In this document: positions 50,417 to 60,081 of the stretch, piece after piece
How positions within the stretch are numbered: the stretch's first letter is position 1
Layout of the letters: every line of letters begins with the position of its first letter
Assembly (NCBI GenBank): GCA_031446165.1
Contig: CP132905.1
Span: forward strand, 682,001-746,000
DNA length: 64,000 nt
Source: Arsenophonus sp031446165
GTDB lineage: Bacteria > Pseudomonadota > Gammaproteobacteria > Enterobacterales > Enterobacteriaceae
Direction: 5' to 3'
Notes under the pieces: model-generated
Seen by the model: the letters and a program-made list of their open reading frames with translations, nothing else
What the model was told of the DNA's origin: nothing
The model's database searches: none
Program-made: the position numbers and the translations under genes

Positions 50417-50439
50417 TTAATGTTATATCATAACATTTT
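50417..50439. promoter_or_regulatory. Zur-type operator between znuA and znuC
   Basis: A near-perfect palindrome, AATGTTAT ATC ATAACATT, embedded in TTAATGTTATA T CATAACATTTT. It agrees with the gammaproteobacterial Zur consensus as I remember it (GAAATGTTATA N TATAACATTTC) at most positions. The E. coli znuA-znuC pair carries its Zur site in the same place. It lies 27 bases before the znuA start and 25 before the znuC start, so one repressor could block both. Confidence 0.75.
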
Positions 50440-50464
50440 AATCATTTGGCAAAAATTATTTACC

Positions 50465-51220
50465 ATGCATACCCTACTAAGTTTAAAAAATATTACTGTT
50501 AGTTTTAATTCTCATCAAATAATTGAAAATATCTCTTTTGATTTACATTCACTTGAAATATTGACATTGCTAGGTCCAAATGGTGCAGGTAAATCAACAC
50601 TTGCAAAAATACTTTTAGGACTTGTATTGCCAAATCAAGGAGAAATTTTTTATCCAACTAAATTACGTATTGGTTATGTGCCACAGAAATTATCTTTAGA
50701 ACTAATAATTCCTTTAACAGTTAAACGTTTCATGACGTTAAAACCTAAAGTCAAAATTCAGGATGTTATTAATACTTTAAGACGTGTCGGTGCTGATCAT
50801 CTTCTCCACAAAGAAATGCAAAAACTATCAGGAGGTGAAACACAACGTGTCCTGCTTGCCCGTGCATTACTTCATCAACCACAATTACTTGTATTAGATG
50901 AACCCACCCAAGGTGTAGATATAAATGGTCAAATCATCTTATATAACATGATTCATGATATCCGTACAGAATTCCATTGTGCTATTTTTATGATTTCTCA
51001 TGATCTTCATCTAATTATGAGCATAAGTGATAAAATACTGTGCATTAATAAAAATATTTTCTGTTCTGGACAACCTAAAGATGTAGCTTTAGATCCAAAA
51101 TTTATTGCTATGTTTGGTCATCATAATTTAGAAAAAACTCATATGTATAATCACAAAAAAGATCACTATGATTTTAATTATGACATCAATGCAATGTTTA
51201 AGAGGAAAATGGTATCATAA
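50465..51220 (+). CDS. znuC: zinc ABC transporter ATPase ZnuC
   Basis: ATP-binding subunit of the zinc importer. The ATG at 50465 (MHTLLSLKNITVSF) gives 251 residues, the E. coli length. An earlier in-frame ATG at 50420 falls inside the operator and would add 15 residues unlike the family. Walker A is LLGPNGAGKSTLAK near 38, the signature LSGGETQRVLLARALL near 117, Walker B LLVLDEPTQGVD near 138, and the H-loop MISHDLH. The stop overlaps the znuB start as TAATG. Confidence 0.96.
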   Translation: MHTLLSLKNITVSFNSHQIIENISFDLHSLEILTLLGPNGAGKSTLAKILLGLVLPNQGEIFYPTKLRIGYVPQKLSLELIIPLTVKRFMTLKPKVKIQDVINTLRRVGADHLLHKEMQKLSGGETQRVLLARALLHQPQLLVLDEPTQGVDINGQIILYNMIHDIRTEFHCAIFMISHDLHLIMSISDKILCINKNIFCSGQPKDVALDPKFIAMFGHHNLEKTHMYNHKKDHYDFNYDINAMFKRKMVS

Positions 51221-52005
51221 TGATTAAATTATTATTTCCTGGGTGGTTAGCTGGTATGCTATTAGCTATTGTATCAGGACTATTAGGCTCATTCGTTATT
51301 TGGCGACGTATGTCTTATTTTGGTGACACTCTTGCTCATGCTTCACTAGTTGGTATTGCTTTTGGACTATTATTTCATATAAATTTATTTTATTCTGTAA
51401 TTATTATCACAATTATTGTGGCAATATTATTAACTTGGCTAGAAAAATATCCTCAACTTCCCATAGATACCCTTTTAGGGATAATGGCACACAGTACTCT
51501 TTCAATAGGATTGGTTATTATTAGTTTAATAGAAAACATACGGATGGATGTGATAACTTATTTATTTGGTGATTTATTATCAGTAAGTAATGAAGATATT
51601 TTTTTAATTGCCGTAGGTATTAGTATTGTTTGTATGATTCTTATATGGCAATGGCGTAATTTAATTTCAATAACTATTAATCAAGATTTAGCTTTTGTAG
51701 ATGGTGTGAAAATACAAAAGCTAAAAGCGTTGTTAATGCTTGTAACAGCAATTACAATAGGAATTGCCATAAAATTTGTCGGTGCTTTAATTATTACTTC
51801 ATTATTTATTATTCCCTCAGCCACTGGGAGACAATTTGCAAAAACACCAGAACAAATGGCAATTATTTCTATAATTGTTGCCATGTTTTCTGTAACCGGT
51901 GGGCTTATAATATCTGCATATTATGATACACCAACAGGACCATCAGTTGTTATTTGTGCAAGCAGTTTATTCATATTGAGTTTATTATTCAAAATCAAGA
52001 ATTAA
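51220..52005 (+). CDS. znuB: zinc ABC transporter permease ZnuB
   Basis: Inner-membrane permease of ZnuABC. It has 261 residues, as in E. coli, with seven or eight hydrophobic segments. Typical stretches are SYFGDTLAHASLVGIAFG near 30, DTLLGIMAHSTLSIGLV near 85 and GALIITSLFIIPSATGRQFAKTPEQM near 180. In E. coli ruvB, ruvA and ruvC follow before yebC; here they are gone and yebC comes directly after a 350-base gap. Confidence 0.96.
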   Translation: MIKLLFPGWLAGMLLAIVSGLLGSFVIWRRMSYFGDTLAHASLVGIAFGLLFHINLFYSVIIITIIVAILLTWLEKYPQLPIDTLLGIMAHSTLSIGLVIISLIENIRMDVITYLFGDLLSVSNEDIFLIAVGISIVCMILIWQWRNLISITINQDLAFVDGVKIQKLKALLMLVTAITIGIAIKFVGALIITSLFIIPSATGRQFAKTPEQMAIISIIVAMFSVTGGLIISAYYDTPTGPSVVICASSLFILSLLFKIKN

Positions 52006-52358
52006 CTTAGAGTACTATTCTATAAAATAAGTTTATAAATTTTTTTAATAAAAAATAATAAAATAAAAGATATGATGCTCTAATTTTTTTATTATCATAA
52101 TAATCTATACATAGTAAAAACATCGAATTAATATATTGTGATTAACATCAAAAATAAAAAAACATATAAAACCATAATTAGTATTCTTTGCAAAATCATT
52201 AACCAGAAAAAGAACAATTTTTTAAAGATTTTTTCAGAATAAAACAATATCTAAAAAACAATATTTTGTTATATATTAATGCATAATCATCTTTATTTAT
52301 GAAAATAATAAAATTTGATTTAAAAATTTATTGAATTTTTTGAGATTTCAAAAGAAAC
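52006..52358. other. convergent spacer znuB / yebC (site of lost ruvABC)
   Basis: About 350 bases replace three E. coli genes (ruvB, ruvA, ruvC). No remnant is recognisable. A hairpin overlaps the yebC stop. Confidence 0.6.
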
Positions 52359-52362
52359 TCAA
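52340..52362 (-). terminator. hairpin overlapping the yebC stop codon
   Basis: On the plus strand: TTGAG, a bulged A, TTTC, loop AAAA, GAAA, CTCAA. That is nine pairs with one bulge, four of them G-C. The yebC stop (TGA) lies in one arm. It lacks a following T run on the minus strand, so it may serve transcript-end protection rather than termination. Confidence 0.35.
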
Positions 52363-53081
52363 TCTATGAAATCACAATTATGATATACTGCTTTTACATC
52401 ATCAAAACTTTTTAATACATCAATTAAACACAATAATTCTGATTTTTGTTGAATATTTATTTTTTTTTTTGTTAATGGAATCATAATCACTTCAGCTATT
52501 GCAGGTTTAAAACCAGCTAAGTTTAAAAAACTTTTTACTTTAAAAAAATTTTCTAGTTTAGTATATACATTTATTGCACCATCAAAATATTCAAGATCTT
52601 CTACGTTAGTATTTAATGCTGCTTCTACGAAGCTATTTTCTTCAATAATAGATTTATAACTAAGAAAACCACATTTCATGAACAAATAACTTACAGCCCC
52701 TTTAATAAGCAAAGTACCAGAATACTTATTAAAAGCATTACGTATACCAGATACAGTGCGATTACAATTATCTGTCAAACAATCTACCATAATAGCAGTA
52801 TTATTAGGACCATAACCTTCATAGATAACATTTTTCATATTATTATTTTTAATATTTATTACACTACGACCTATAGCACGATCAATAGTATCTCTTGTCA
52901 TATTATTAAATAATGCTTTATCAATAGCAATACGCAATCGTGAATTTGATGAAACATCAGTACCACCTAATCGAGTTGCTATTACTATTTCACGAATAAT
53001 CTTAGTAAAAAGTTTACTACGTTTTACATTTTGTGAAAATTTTCTGTTTTTTATATTAACCCATTTGCTATGACCTGCCAT
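52359..53081 (-). CDS. yebC: YebC/TACO1 family protein
   Basis: Conserved protein of the YebC/TACO1 family, implicated in transcription regulation or in relieving ribosome stalling at proline stretches. The 240 residues (E. coli 246) begin MAGHSKWVNIKNRK, the family hallmark. The GYGPNNTAIMVDCLTDNCNRT segment near 103-123 and the A(EVIM)IPL stretch near 192 follow. In E. coli nudB lies between it and aspS; here only a 390-base gap remains. Confidence 0.95.
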   Translation of the reverse strand: MAGHSKWVNIKNRKFSQNVKRSKLFTKIIREIVIATRLGGTDVSSNSRLRIAIDKALFNNMTRDTIDRAIGRSVINIKNNNMKNVIYEGYGPNNTAIMVDCLTDNCNRTVSGIRNAFNKYSGTLLIKGAVSYLFMKCGFLSYKSIIEENSFVEAALNTNVEDLEYFDGAINVYTKLENFFKVKSFLNLAGFKPAIAEVIMIPLTKKKINIQQKSELLCLIDVLKSFDDVKAVYHNCDFID

Positions 53082-53473
53082 TTATAATCTCCATAAAATA
53101 ATTTCAGAAAAAAGTCTAAATATTATTTATGATTATTTATATAAAATATGCCGTAAATATTAATCAAACATGTATCAAAATAACATTTTTTATCGCTTCA
53201 TATACAAATACACTATATTATAATTTTTAAAATTATTAACTTATAAAATATTTTTGTATTAATCTCTAAGAATAATTTAATTATTTATAATATATTTTTT
53301 AAATAAAATTATCTTCTCAAAAATTTATATCAATATATTATATAATTATGTTATTTTTATACTTAAAAGATTTTTTTAAGAAAAGATAGTTATTATTCAG
53401 AAAATATTGATCAAATGTATACAACATATTACAAAAACTATTAGTTCTAAATGTATTAATTTATTAAAAAAAA
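53082..53473. other. spacer aspS / yebC (site of lost nudB)
   Basis: About 390 AT-rich bases; no nudB frame or Nudix motif is visible. It should carry the yebC promoter. Confidence 0.55.
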
Positions 53474-55248
53474 TTATTTATCAATAATATTAATCGATAA
53501 TTCATTTAATAAAAAAGAACTAGCTAAACTTGGTGCACCAGTCATTAAACAAGCGGCTGTTGTTGTTTTTGGAAATGCAATAACATCACGAATATTTTCT
53601 GTTTCTGTTAACAACATAACTAATCTATCTAAACCAAATGCTAAACCTGCATGTGGTGGGGTACCATAATTTAAAGCATCAAGAAAAAACCCAAATTTTT
53701 CTTTTTGGTCTTCTTTTGTGATATTAAGAATTTCAAAAACAGTTTGTTGCATTTTATTATCATGAATACGTACAGAACCACCGCTAACTTCATAACCATT
53801 AATAACCATATCATAAGCATTAGCAATAGTACCTAAAGGATTCTTCTTTAATTGTTCAGGAGTACAATTTTTTGGTGCAGTAAAAGGATGATGCATCGAA
53901 TGAAGTGTACCATTTGAATCTTCTTCAAACATAGGAAAATCAACAATCCATAGAGGTTTCCAAGTATTATTTTTTATCATTTTTAAATCATATCCTACCT
54001 TTAATCGCAAAGCACCCATAGCATGATTTACAATATTTTGCTTACCCAAACCTAATAATAAAATATCACCAACTTTAGCTTTCGTACGTATTAATAAATT
54101 ATGCATTAACTCTTGAGGAAAAACATTACTAATCGAACTTTGAATTTTTATTATATTATTAGTACATGCATTTACTTTTATCCAAATGAATTTTTTTAGC
54201 CCATAAACAGCAACAAATTTTACATATTCTTCTAATTGTATACATGTTAACTTTTTTCCCATCGGTACACATAATGCAACCACACGTTTATGGTATCTAT
54301 TATTTACTTTACTACTAATAACTTCATTAAATAGTATATTAGATTCCACTGAATTCATTAAATCAGAAATATCCACTAATTCCAACGGATTGCGTAAATC
54401 TGGCTTATCTGAACCATAACGTCGCATAGCATCAGAAAAAGTTATTATTGGAAAATTATCTAATTCAATACCTTTATTTTCTCGCCATAGCTTACGAATC
54501 AAATTTTCCATGATTGCACGTACTTGTTCTGCACTCATAAAAGAAGTTTCTATGTCAATCTGAGTGAATTCAGGTTGACGATCTGCACGTAAATCTTCAT
54601 CACGAAAACACTTAACTATTTGATAATAACGGTCAAAACCCGAAATCATTAATAATTGCTTAAAGAGTTGTGGAGACTGTGGCAGTGAATAAAATTCACC
54701 TTTTCTGATACGACTTGGCACGAGATAATCCCGTGCTCCTTCTGGAGTTGTTTTTGTAAGCATAGGGGTTTCAATATCTAAAAAACCTTCAGCATCCATG
54801 AAACGACGTACAAAACTAGTAATTTTTGCTCTTTCTATTAATCTTTTTGCTATTTCTGGACGACGTAAATCAATATAACGATATATTAATCTACTTTCTT
54901 CTGAATTTTCTTGCTTGTTATCTATTGGTAAAGGTTTTGCTGGATTAATAATCGTCAATTTTTCAGCAATAATTTCAATATCACCAGTTGATATTTCTTT
55001 ATTACTTTTTAGACGCTTTTGAACTACACCGGTTATTTGAATGCAAAATTCATTACGTAATTTTGATGCTTGCACAAAAAGTTCTAAATTTTTTTTTTTA
55101 AAAAAACAATTTGTACTAAACCTTCACGATCTCTCATATCAATAAAGATTAATTTTCCTAAATTACGCTGACAATTTACCCAACCACAAAGAATTACTTT
55201 TTTTCCAATTTGAGAAACAGTTAATTCACCACAATAATTTGTGCGCAT
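53474..55248 (-). CDS. aspS: aspartyl-tRNA synthetase, reading frame broken at an A11 tract
   Basis: Charges tRNA-Asp; class II synthetase. The natural start is the ATG at 55248: MRTNYCGELTVSQIGKKVIL, then CGWVN and FIDMRDREGLVQ, the OB-fold N-terminus. After 54 codons this frame runs through 11 As (55089-55099) and stops at TAG. The remaining 533 residues (from the GTG at 55075, QASKLRNEFCIQITG onward) are open in the next frame. They carry the class II motifs, including FRDEDLRADRQPEFTQID and the C-terminal GLAFGLDRLVMLL. One extra A joins both parts into 591 residues, against 590 in E. coli, with exactly the expected spacing. The gene is essential, so rescue by RNA polymerase slippage is likely. 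A sequencing error is the alternative. Confidence 0.9.
55089..55099 (-). other. A11 slippage tract in aspS
   Basis: Eleven As on the coding (minus) strand, preceded by seven Ts. A12, or loss of two As, restores the aspS frame. Tracts of this kind are known sites of transcriptional slippage in Buchnera and Blochmannia. Confidence 0.8.
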
Positions 55249-57559
55249 ATGATATTATACCCTTTTTCATAGTTAAGTTATCATCAAAATTTTATTAATA
55301 AAAAACATCTATTAACTAAAAAACATGATATTTTTATACATAAATTACTATTTTATAAAACAAACACATTTTATTTAACGCAATAAAATATTTGGTTGGT
55401 TTTTATTTAATAAAATAAAATAATATTAAAATATTTCACGGCATTTATTAAAAAATGATGTAATTAAAGTTTTAATATTTTAAGTAGACAAAAGATTTTA
55501 AATTATTATATAGTAAATCTTTTTATGAACAAAATTTTAATTTTAAACAAAAAAATATTATTGTTTTTATAAACAATAAAATATTTTTATAATACAAATA
55601 ATATAAGTATCATTTATATAGTTATCAAAGTCTTTCTTTCATAAAACGATGATAATAAAATTTAAATATTAATTTTAAATTTTATAAAAATTTTACTTTA
55701 AAAATTAAAATTTAAATAATTTGAAAAATAAAAATTTAAGCAACATTTTTAATAACATTAAATATACGTTCATCAGTATAAAATAAAAAAGAATATATCT
55801 GATCTAATCAGATCATATTTTATACATAGAATAAAAAATATTTTATATATTAACATTAAAAATATATTAATAAAAATATATTAATCAAAATTAATCAAAA
55901 ATAAGAATATTAATGTAAAAACAAAGAATTAAAATATTAAATGATAAAGCGAGAAAAATCTAATTTTTTTTTGTTGGTATTATGCTAAAAACAAAAATAA
56001 TACATATTTTTTATATCTATAAAAAACATTGTTTTTGTAAAAAAATCAGCAAGAAAATAACATATATTTTTTTAATCTAATTAAAGTAATCTACTTTTTG
56101 ATAAAATTTTATTATCTATGCTAAAAAAAAATCAGTATACTCATGTAATAATTGATTCATTAAAAAATACTGATAATACTAAAAATATTACAAATATCTT
56201 AAAAAATTTAAAAAAAATCATCAATATTAAAAATATTATCTAATAATCTAATAAATATAAGTACATGAATATAATATAAAATATTTCATAAAAAACAATA
56301 TATATTATATTTTTAGACAAATTACAATATATCAATTCAGACTTAAAATTTATCATTATAATTTAAAATTATAATCTAAAATTTACCATATTTCAGTAAC
56401 CATACAAATAAAAATTTTGATGTTTACAATAGAAAATTTTGAAGAAATACATAAATTGTATGAATATTTTCTTTTAGAAAAAAATTATTTGAATAATTAA
56501 TAATCATCTACATAGATGGGGGCATTAATTATTTATAATTACTCAATAATAAGCAGTACTAATAACAAATACAATTTCAATAATCTATAAAACGATGTAA
56601 AAAAATAAAAAATATTATTACAATTTTTACAAGCTCAAAAAAATCATAATAAAAATATTAAATATATTTTCATGATTAAATATGATAAAAATATTTTTTG
56701 CAAATTAATACTACAAAATTGGTATTTTTATTAAAAATAGTATTTATAATTAGTAAAATTAAAAATTATTTATAACTATATAATCAAGTTTATCAATAAA
56801 AAACTAATAAAATATATTTTATAAAATAATATTTTTTATATTTAAAAACATAAAAAATAACTCCGTTTTTCTTTTAGAAGTAACTAAAAATACAAAGTTA
56901 TTATTATCATTATTTGAAATTAATGTTTATTTTCTATTTTTTAACTATTGTTATCTATGTTGATGCTATTAGCTATTAATGTGTATTTACTTAATTATTC
57001 ATCATAAAAAAATTAACATTAATAAAAATCACTTACAAATAACTTGTAATAGTTATATTTTTATATTTTTAATCTATCACCTATTTTATAAAAAAATACA
57101 AAATACAATTTAATATCCAATATAATTAGGTAAAAACAGTTATATTAATTATTTTTTTAAAACCATCAGCTATTGATTTTTTTTAGGCACAAAGAAAATT
57201 GGTAATACATTATTCTTTTTGATAAACATTATCAGCTGTAATAAATATAACTTGTAATTAACACTTTACTAAAAGGTATTTTTTATAAATTTTTTTTCCA
57301 TGTATCATATTTTTCATAAATAATAAAAATAATGCTATTATTAAAAACAATTTCAGATTAAATATTTTGGTTTTCCTTTCTTACTAATTATTTTTTTCAT
57401 TTTTCTAACAGAAATTATTGAAAGTTTTTAAAATTATTTTTTTATTAAAAACTTTACTTAAAGATAGAATCTTTATAGATGTAATACGACAAACTAATTT
57501 TTGTATTATATAATAAAATGATTAATATATTTTTATTTGCTAATTTTTTTAAATACAGG
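55249..57559. other. gene desert upstream of aspS
   Basis: About 2.3 kb without a convincing gene. The aspS promoter should lie at its left end. It contains an inverted repeat ATCTGAT / ATCAGAT at 55797-55813, a 26-codon open frame at 56420-56500, and a folded element with a G5 run (56492-56533). Composition changes toward more T on the plus strand after about 56.9 kb, as expected of decayed minus-strand genes. Confidence 0.55.
56492..56533. repeat. nested inverted repeat with a G5 run
   Basis: The outer arms AATAATTAAT and ATTAATTATT enclose a second hairpin, CATCT ACAT AGATG, followed by GGGGC. Five consecutive Gs are very unusual here. Function unknown. Confidence 0.4.
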
Positions 57560-58110
57560 TTTATTTTTTACATTCCATTAAATAGAATTTTTTCTACAAA
57601 ATTTTATAAATGACTATAGTGTAGAACCTCATTTTTTATATTTACAATGATTAATACTTATGACATCCATCATTTCATTAAAGATATTACATTTATGTTT
57701 AATATTACAATATATATGTTTAATATTACAATATAGTACGGAAATATAACTGGTATTTAAATATTTAATCTAGGTTTTATTAATATATATATGATCGCCA
57801 ATATTTCCATTTATATTTTTGCGATTACTACTATGATATTTACTAATTCAATAAATTTTATTTTTTGATAAGTAATAACCATATATACCAAAATATAGCT
57901 ACTTTATTTTTCTATAGTTAAAAACTATATACTTTAGTACAAATACCTTCGTTGACTCTTCTTGTTCTAAAAATAAAAACTGCCAATAATTGTATTTACT
58001 GAATTATGTATCTCTTTTTCTATCATATTTATTTTTTTAGTTTATGAGTTACTGAAAGATCAAAAAATATAAAATGTATTTTTTATTTTAGATACTATAT
58101 TTAAAAATCA
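57560..58110 (-). pseudogene. probable clpP remnant
   Basis: On the minus strand several short frames in order resemble ClpP, the proteolytic subunit of ClpXP. Near 58090: IFKYS, a stop, and NKKYILYFL (compare FDIYSRLLKERVIFL). Near 58010: EIHNSVNTIIG then, one frame over, QFLFLEQEESTKVF (compare [22 protein letters not shown]). Further down come VIT and IKFIELVNIIVV (compare MQFIKPDVSTICM) and then IFNEMMDV (compare RMNELMAL). Frameshifts and stops rule out a working protein. The catalytic serine and histidine regions are not recognisable. The match is from memory of E. coli ClpP. The best stretch is convincing, the flanks less so. Confidence 0.42.
57695..57736. repeat. two-copy 21-base tandem repeat
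   Basis: ATGTTTAATATTACAATATA(T/G) occurs twice head to tail, inside the presumed clpP remnant, consistent with relaxed constraint. Confidence 0.75.
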
Positions 58111-58898
58111 TCCAATGATTATTATGCTATATACTTATACAACAAAAAACATAATTTTTTTATAAAAAAATAAAATGAAATAAATATCTATTATATTTTT
58201 AATTCAATTATTTTAATATAAAAACATGATAAATATAATTTTATATTTCTTAAAAAAATTATTAATAAATTAATAAAATATATGCCATATAAAAATATTT
58301 TTATATCAATAACTTAAATAACAATAAAAATCACGATTAATAATATTTAAAATATTACATATTTTATTTTCTTGATACAAATATAGATATATTTATTCTT
58401 TAATTGACATTCATAAAAACAATCAATTTATAAATTTTTATATTAATTAAAGACAAAATTTTAATAAAAAATATATGTATTTTATTATCAGTTTGTGAAT
58501 GTATTGTGCATTCATACAGTCATCTACAAATAATATTTATATAAAAAATACATTAATTAGATGTTTAATAAAAGATATATATGTACATTTATATGTACAT
58601 TTAATAAAAATAAATCTTAAACAACTTATGAATATATAATGAATAAATGATGAATAAATTTAAAGACGTATAATTACAATATATTTATAAAAACACTTAA
58701 ATTATAATACTCAAAAAACTTAAATTTATATATATAAATATATTAATATTAATCAAAATATTAAAAAATAATTAATATATTAAAAAATGGTTAATACTAC
58801 TAAAAAACTAAAAATTATATTTTTACCACACTGATATTTATGTTTTTAATTTTAAAAATTAAATTTCAAAATGAAATAACACTATATAAAAAATAACT
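58111..58898. other. spacer between clpP-like remnant and tRNA-Thr
   Basis: About 790 AT-rich bases. A 12-base unit ATATGTACATTT is repeated twice at 58579-58602. No gene recognised. Confidence 0.55.
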
Positions 58899-58974
<76 letters not shown>

Positions 58975-60081
58975 AAAACTTATAAAACTAAAATCAAAAT
59001 CAAATATATATATATTATCTTTTATTAAAAAATAAATTAAAATATATTGTTATATAAAATGACTAATAATATAACATTAAATTCTTTTAAAATCTAAATA
59101 TTTTTTTAAAAAAACCATATATTAATAATTAATTTTTAATGATCTAAGAACTTTAAACATGCATATGTATACTAATGTTAAATTTATAATAAATAAAATT
59201 TATTACATTAGTTATATTAATAGTATATTTTTATTATATTATACAGAACAATTAAAATATATTATTGATATTGTTTATATTATATTAATTTCTTAAAAAA
59301 TTGAATTGTTACATAACAATACATACAAAATTTTTTATTAAAAAACTAAAAACACAATTCATTATAAATATAATATATGAAAATTTATCTGATAGAAGAT
59401 TAAAAAATATATTTAACCATATTTTTATTTAAATATTCTAAAATAAAATTTATTGATAACAGTAATAAATAAAAAATTGTCTTTACAAATTGACTATATT
59501 TTATATATATCAATCAACATTTTATCACTTTAATAATATTTTCTACAGAAAACTTTATATATTATTAGCTATTTAATAGTTATAAATGAATTTTTATATT
59601 ACATAATCTTAACATAATTTTCATATTATTAAGCAGAATAAAAAATGATATATAATACATATATTGAAAAACAGTTTTTTTATTATAAATAAATATTGCT
59701 TATAGATTAATTCCATGTTAAATTTAATTTTTATGAAAAAATATTTTATTGTATATTCATAAAAATAATGTTTTATTATTATAATATATATCAGTTTATA
59801 AAAAAATACATCATGCGATTTTCTTTAAAAACTATTGAATCAATAACATGCCATTACTAACTAAATGAAATATCAATTTATATTTTATTACAAAAACTAC
59901 CTAAAATAACTGTTCAATAAAAAATAAAATATTTATTTGAAATACCGAAAAATTATAAATAATCTCTAATAATTAATCAAAAAATAATAACATTTTTTTA
60001 TATAAAATATCAATAAAATTATTTTCATTAAATTACTCTATTGTACTCATATATTCATTAATAATGAATGTTTATTTTAAT
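58975..60081. other. spacer tRNA-Thr / gyrA
   Basis: About 1.1 kb, AT-rich, with no gene recognised. The tRNA-Thr promoter should lie just right of 58974. A short hairpin follows the gyrA stop. Confidence 0.6.
60053..60069 (-). terminator. hairpin just after gyrA
   Basis: ATTCATTA A TAATGAAT, a 17-base inverted repeat ending 12 bases beyond the gyrA stop. It has no T run, so termination is only suggested by position. Confidence 0.3.

Noticed and set aside
50420..50464. Upstream in-frame ATG for znuC adding 15 residues
   Set aside because: It lies inside the Zur-like palindrome and the extra residues are unlike the family. The ATG at 50465 gives the exact E. coli length.
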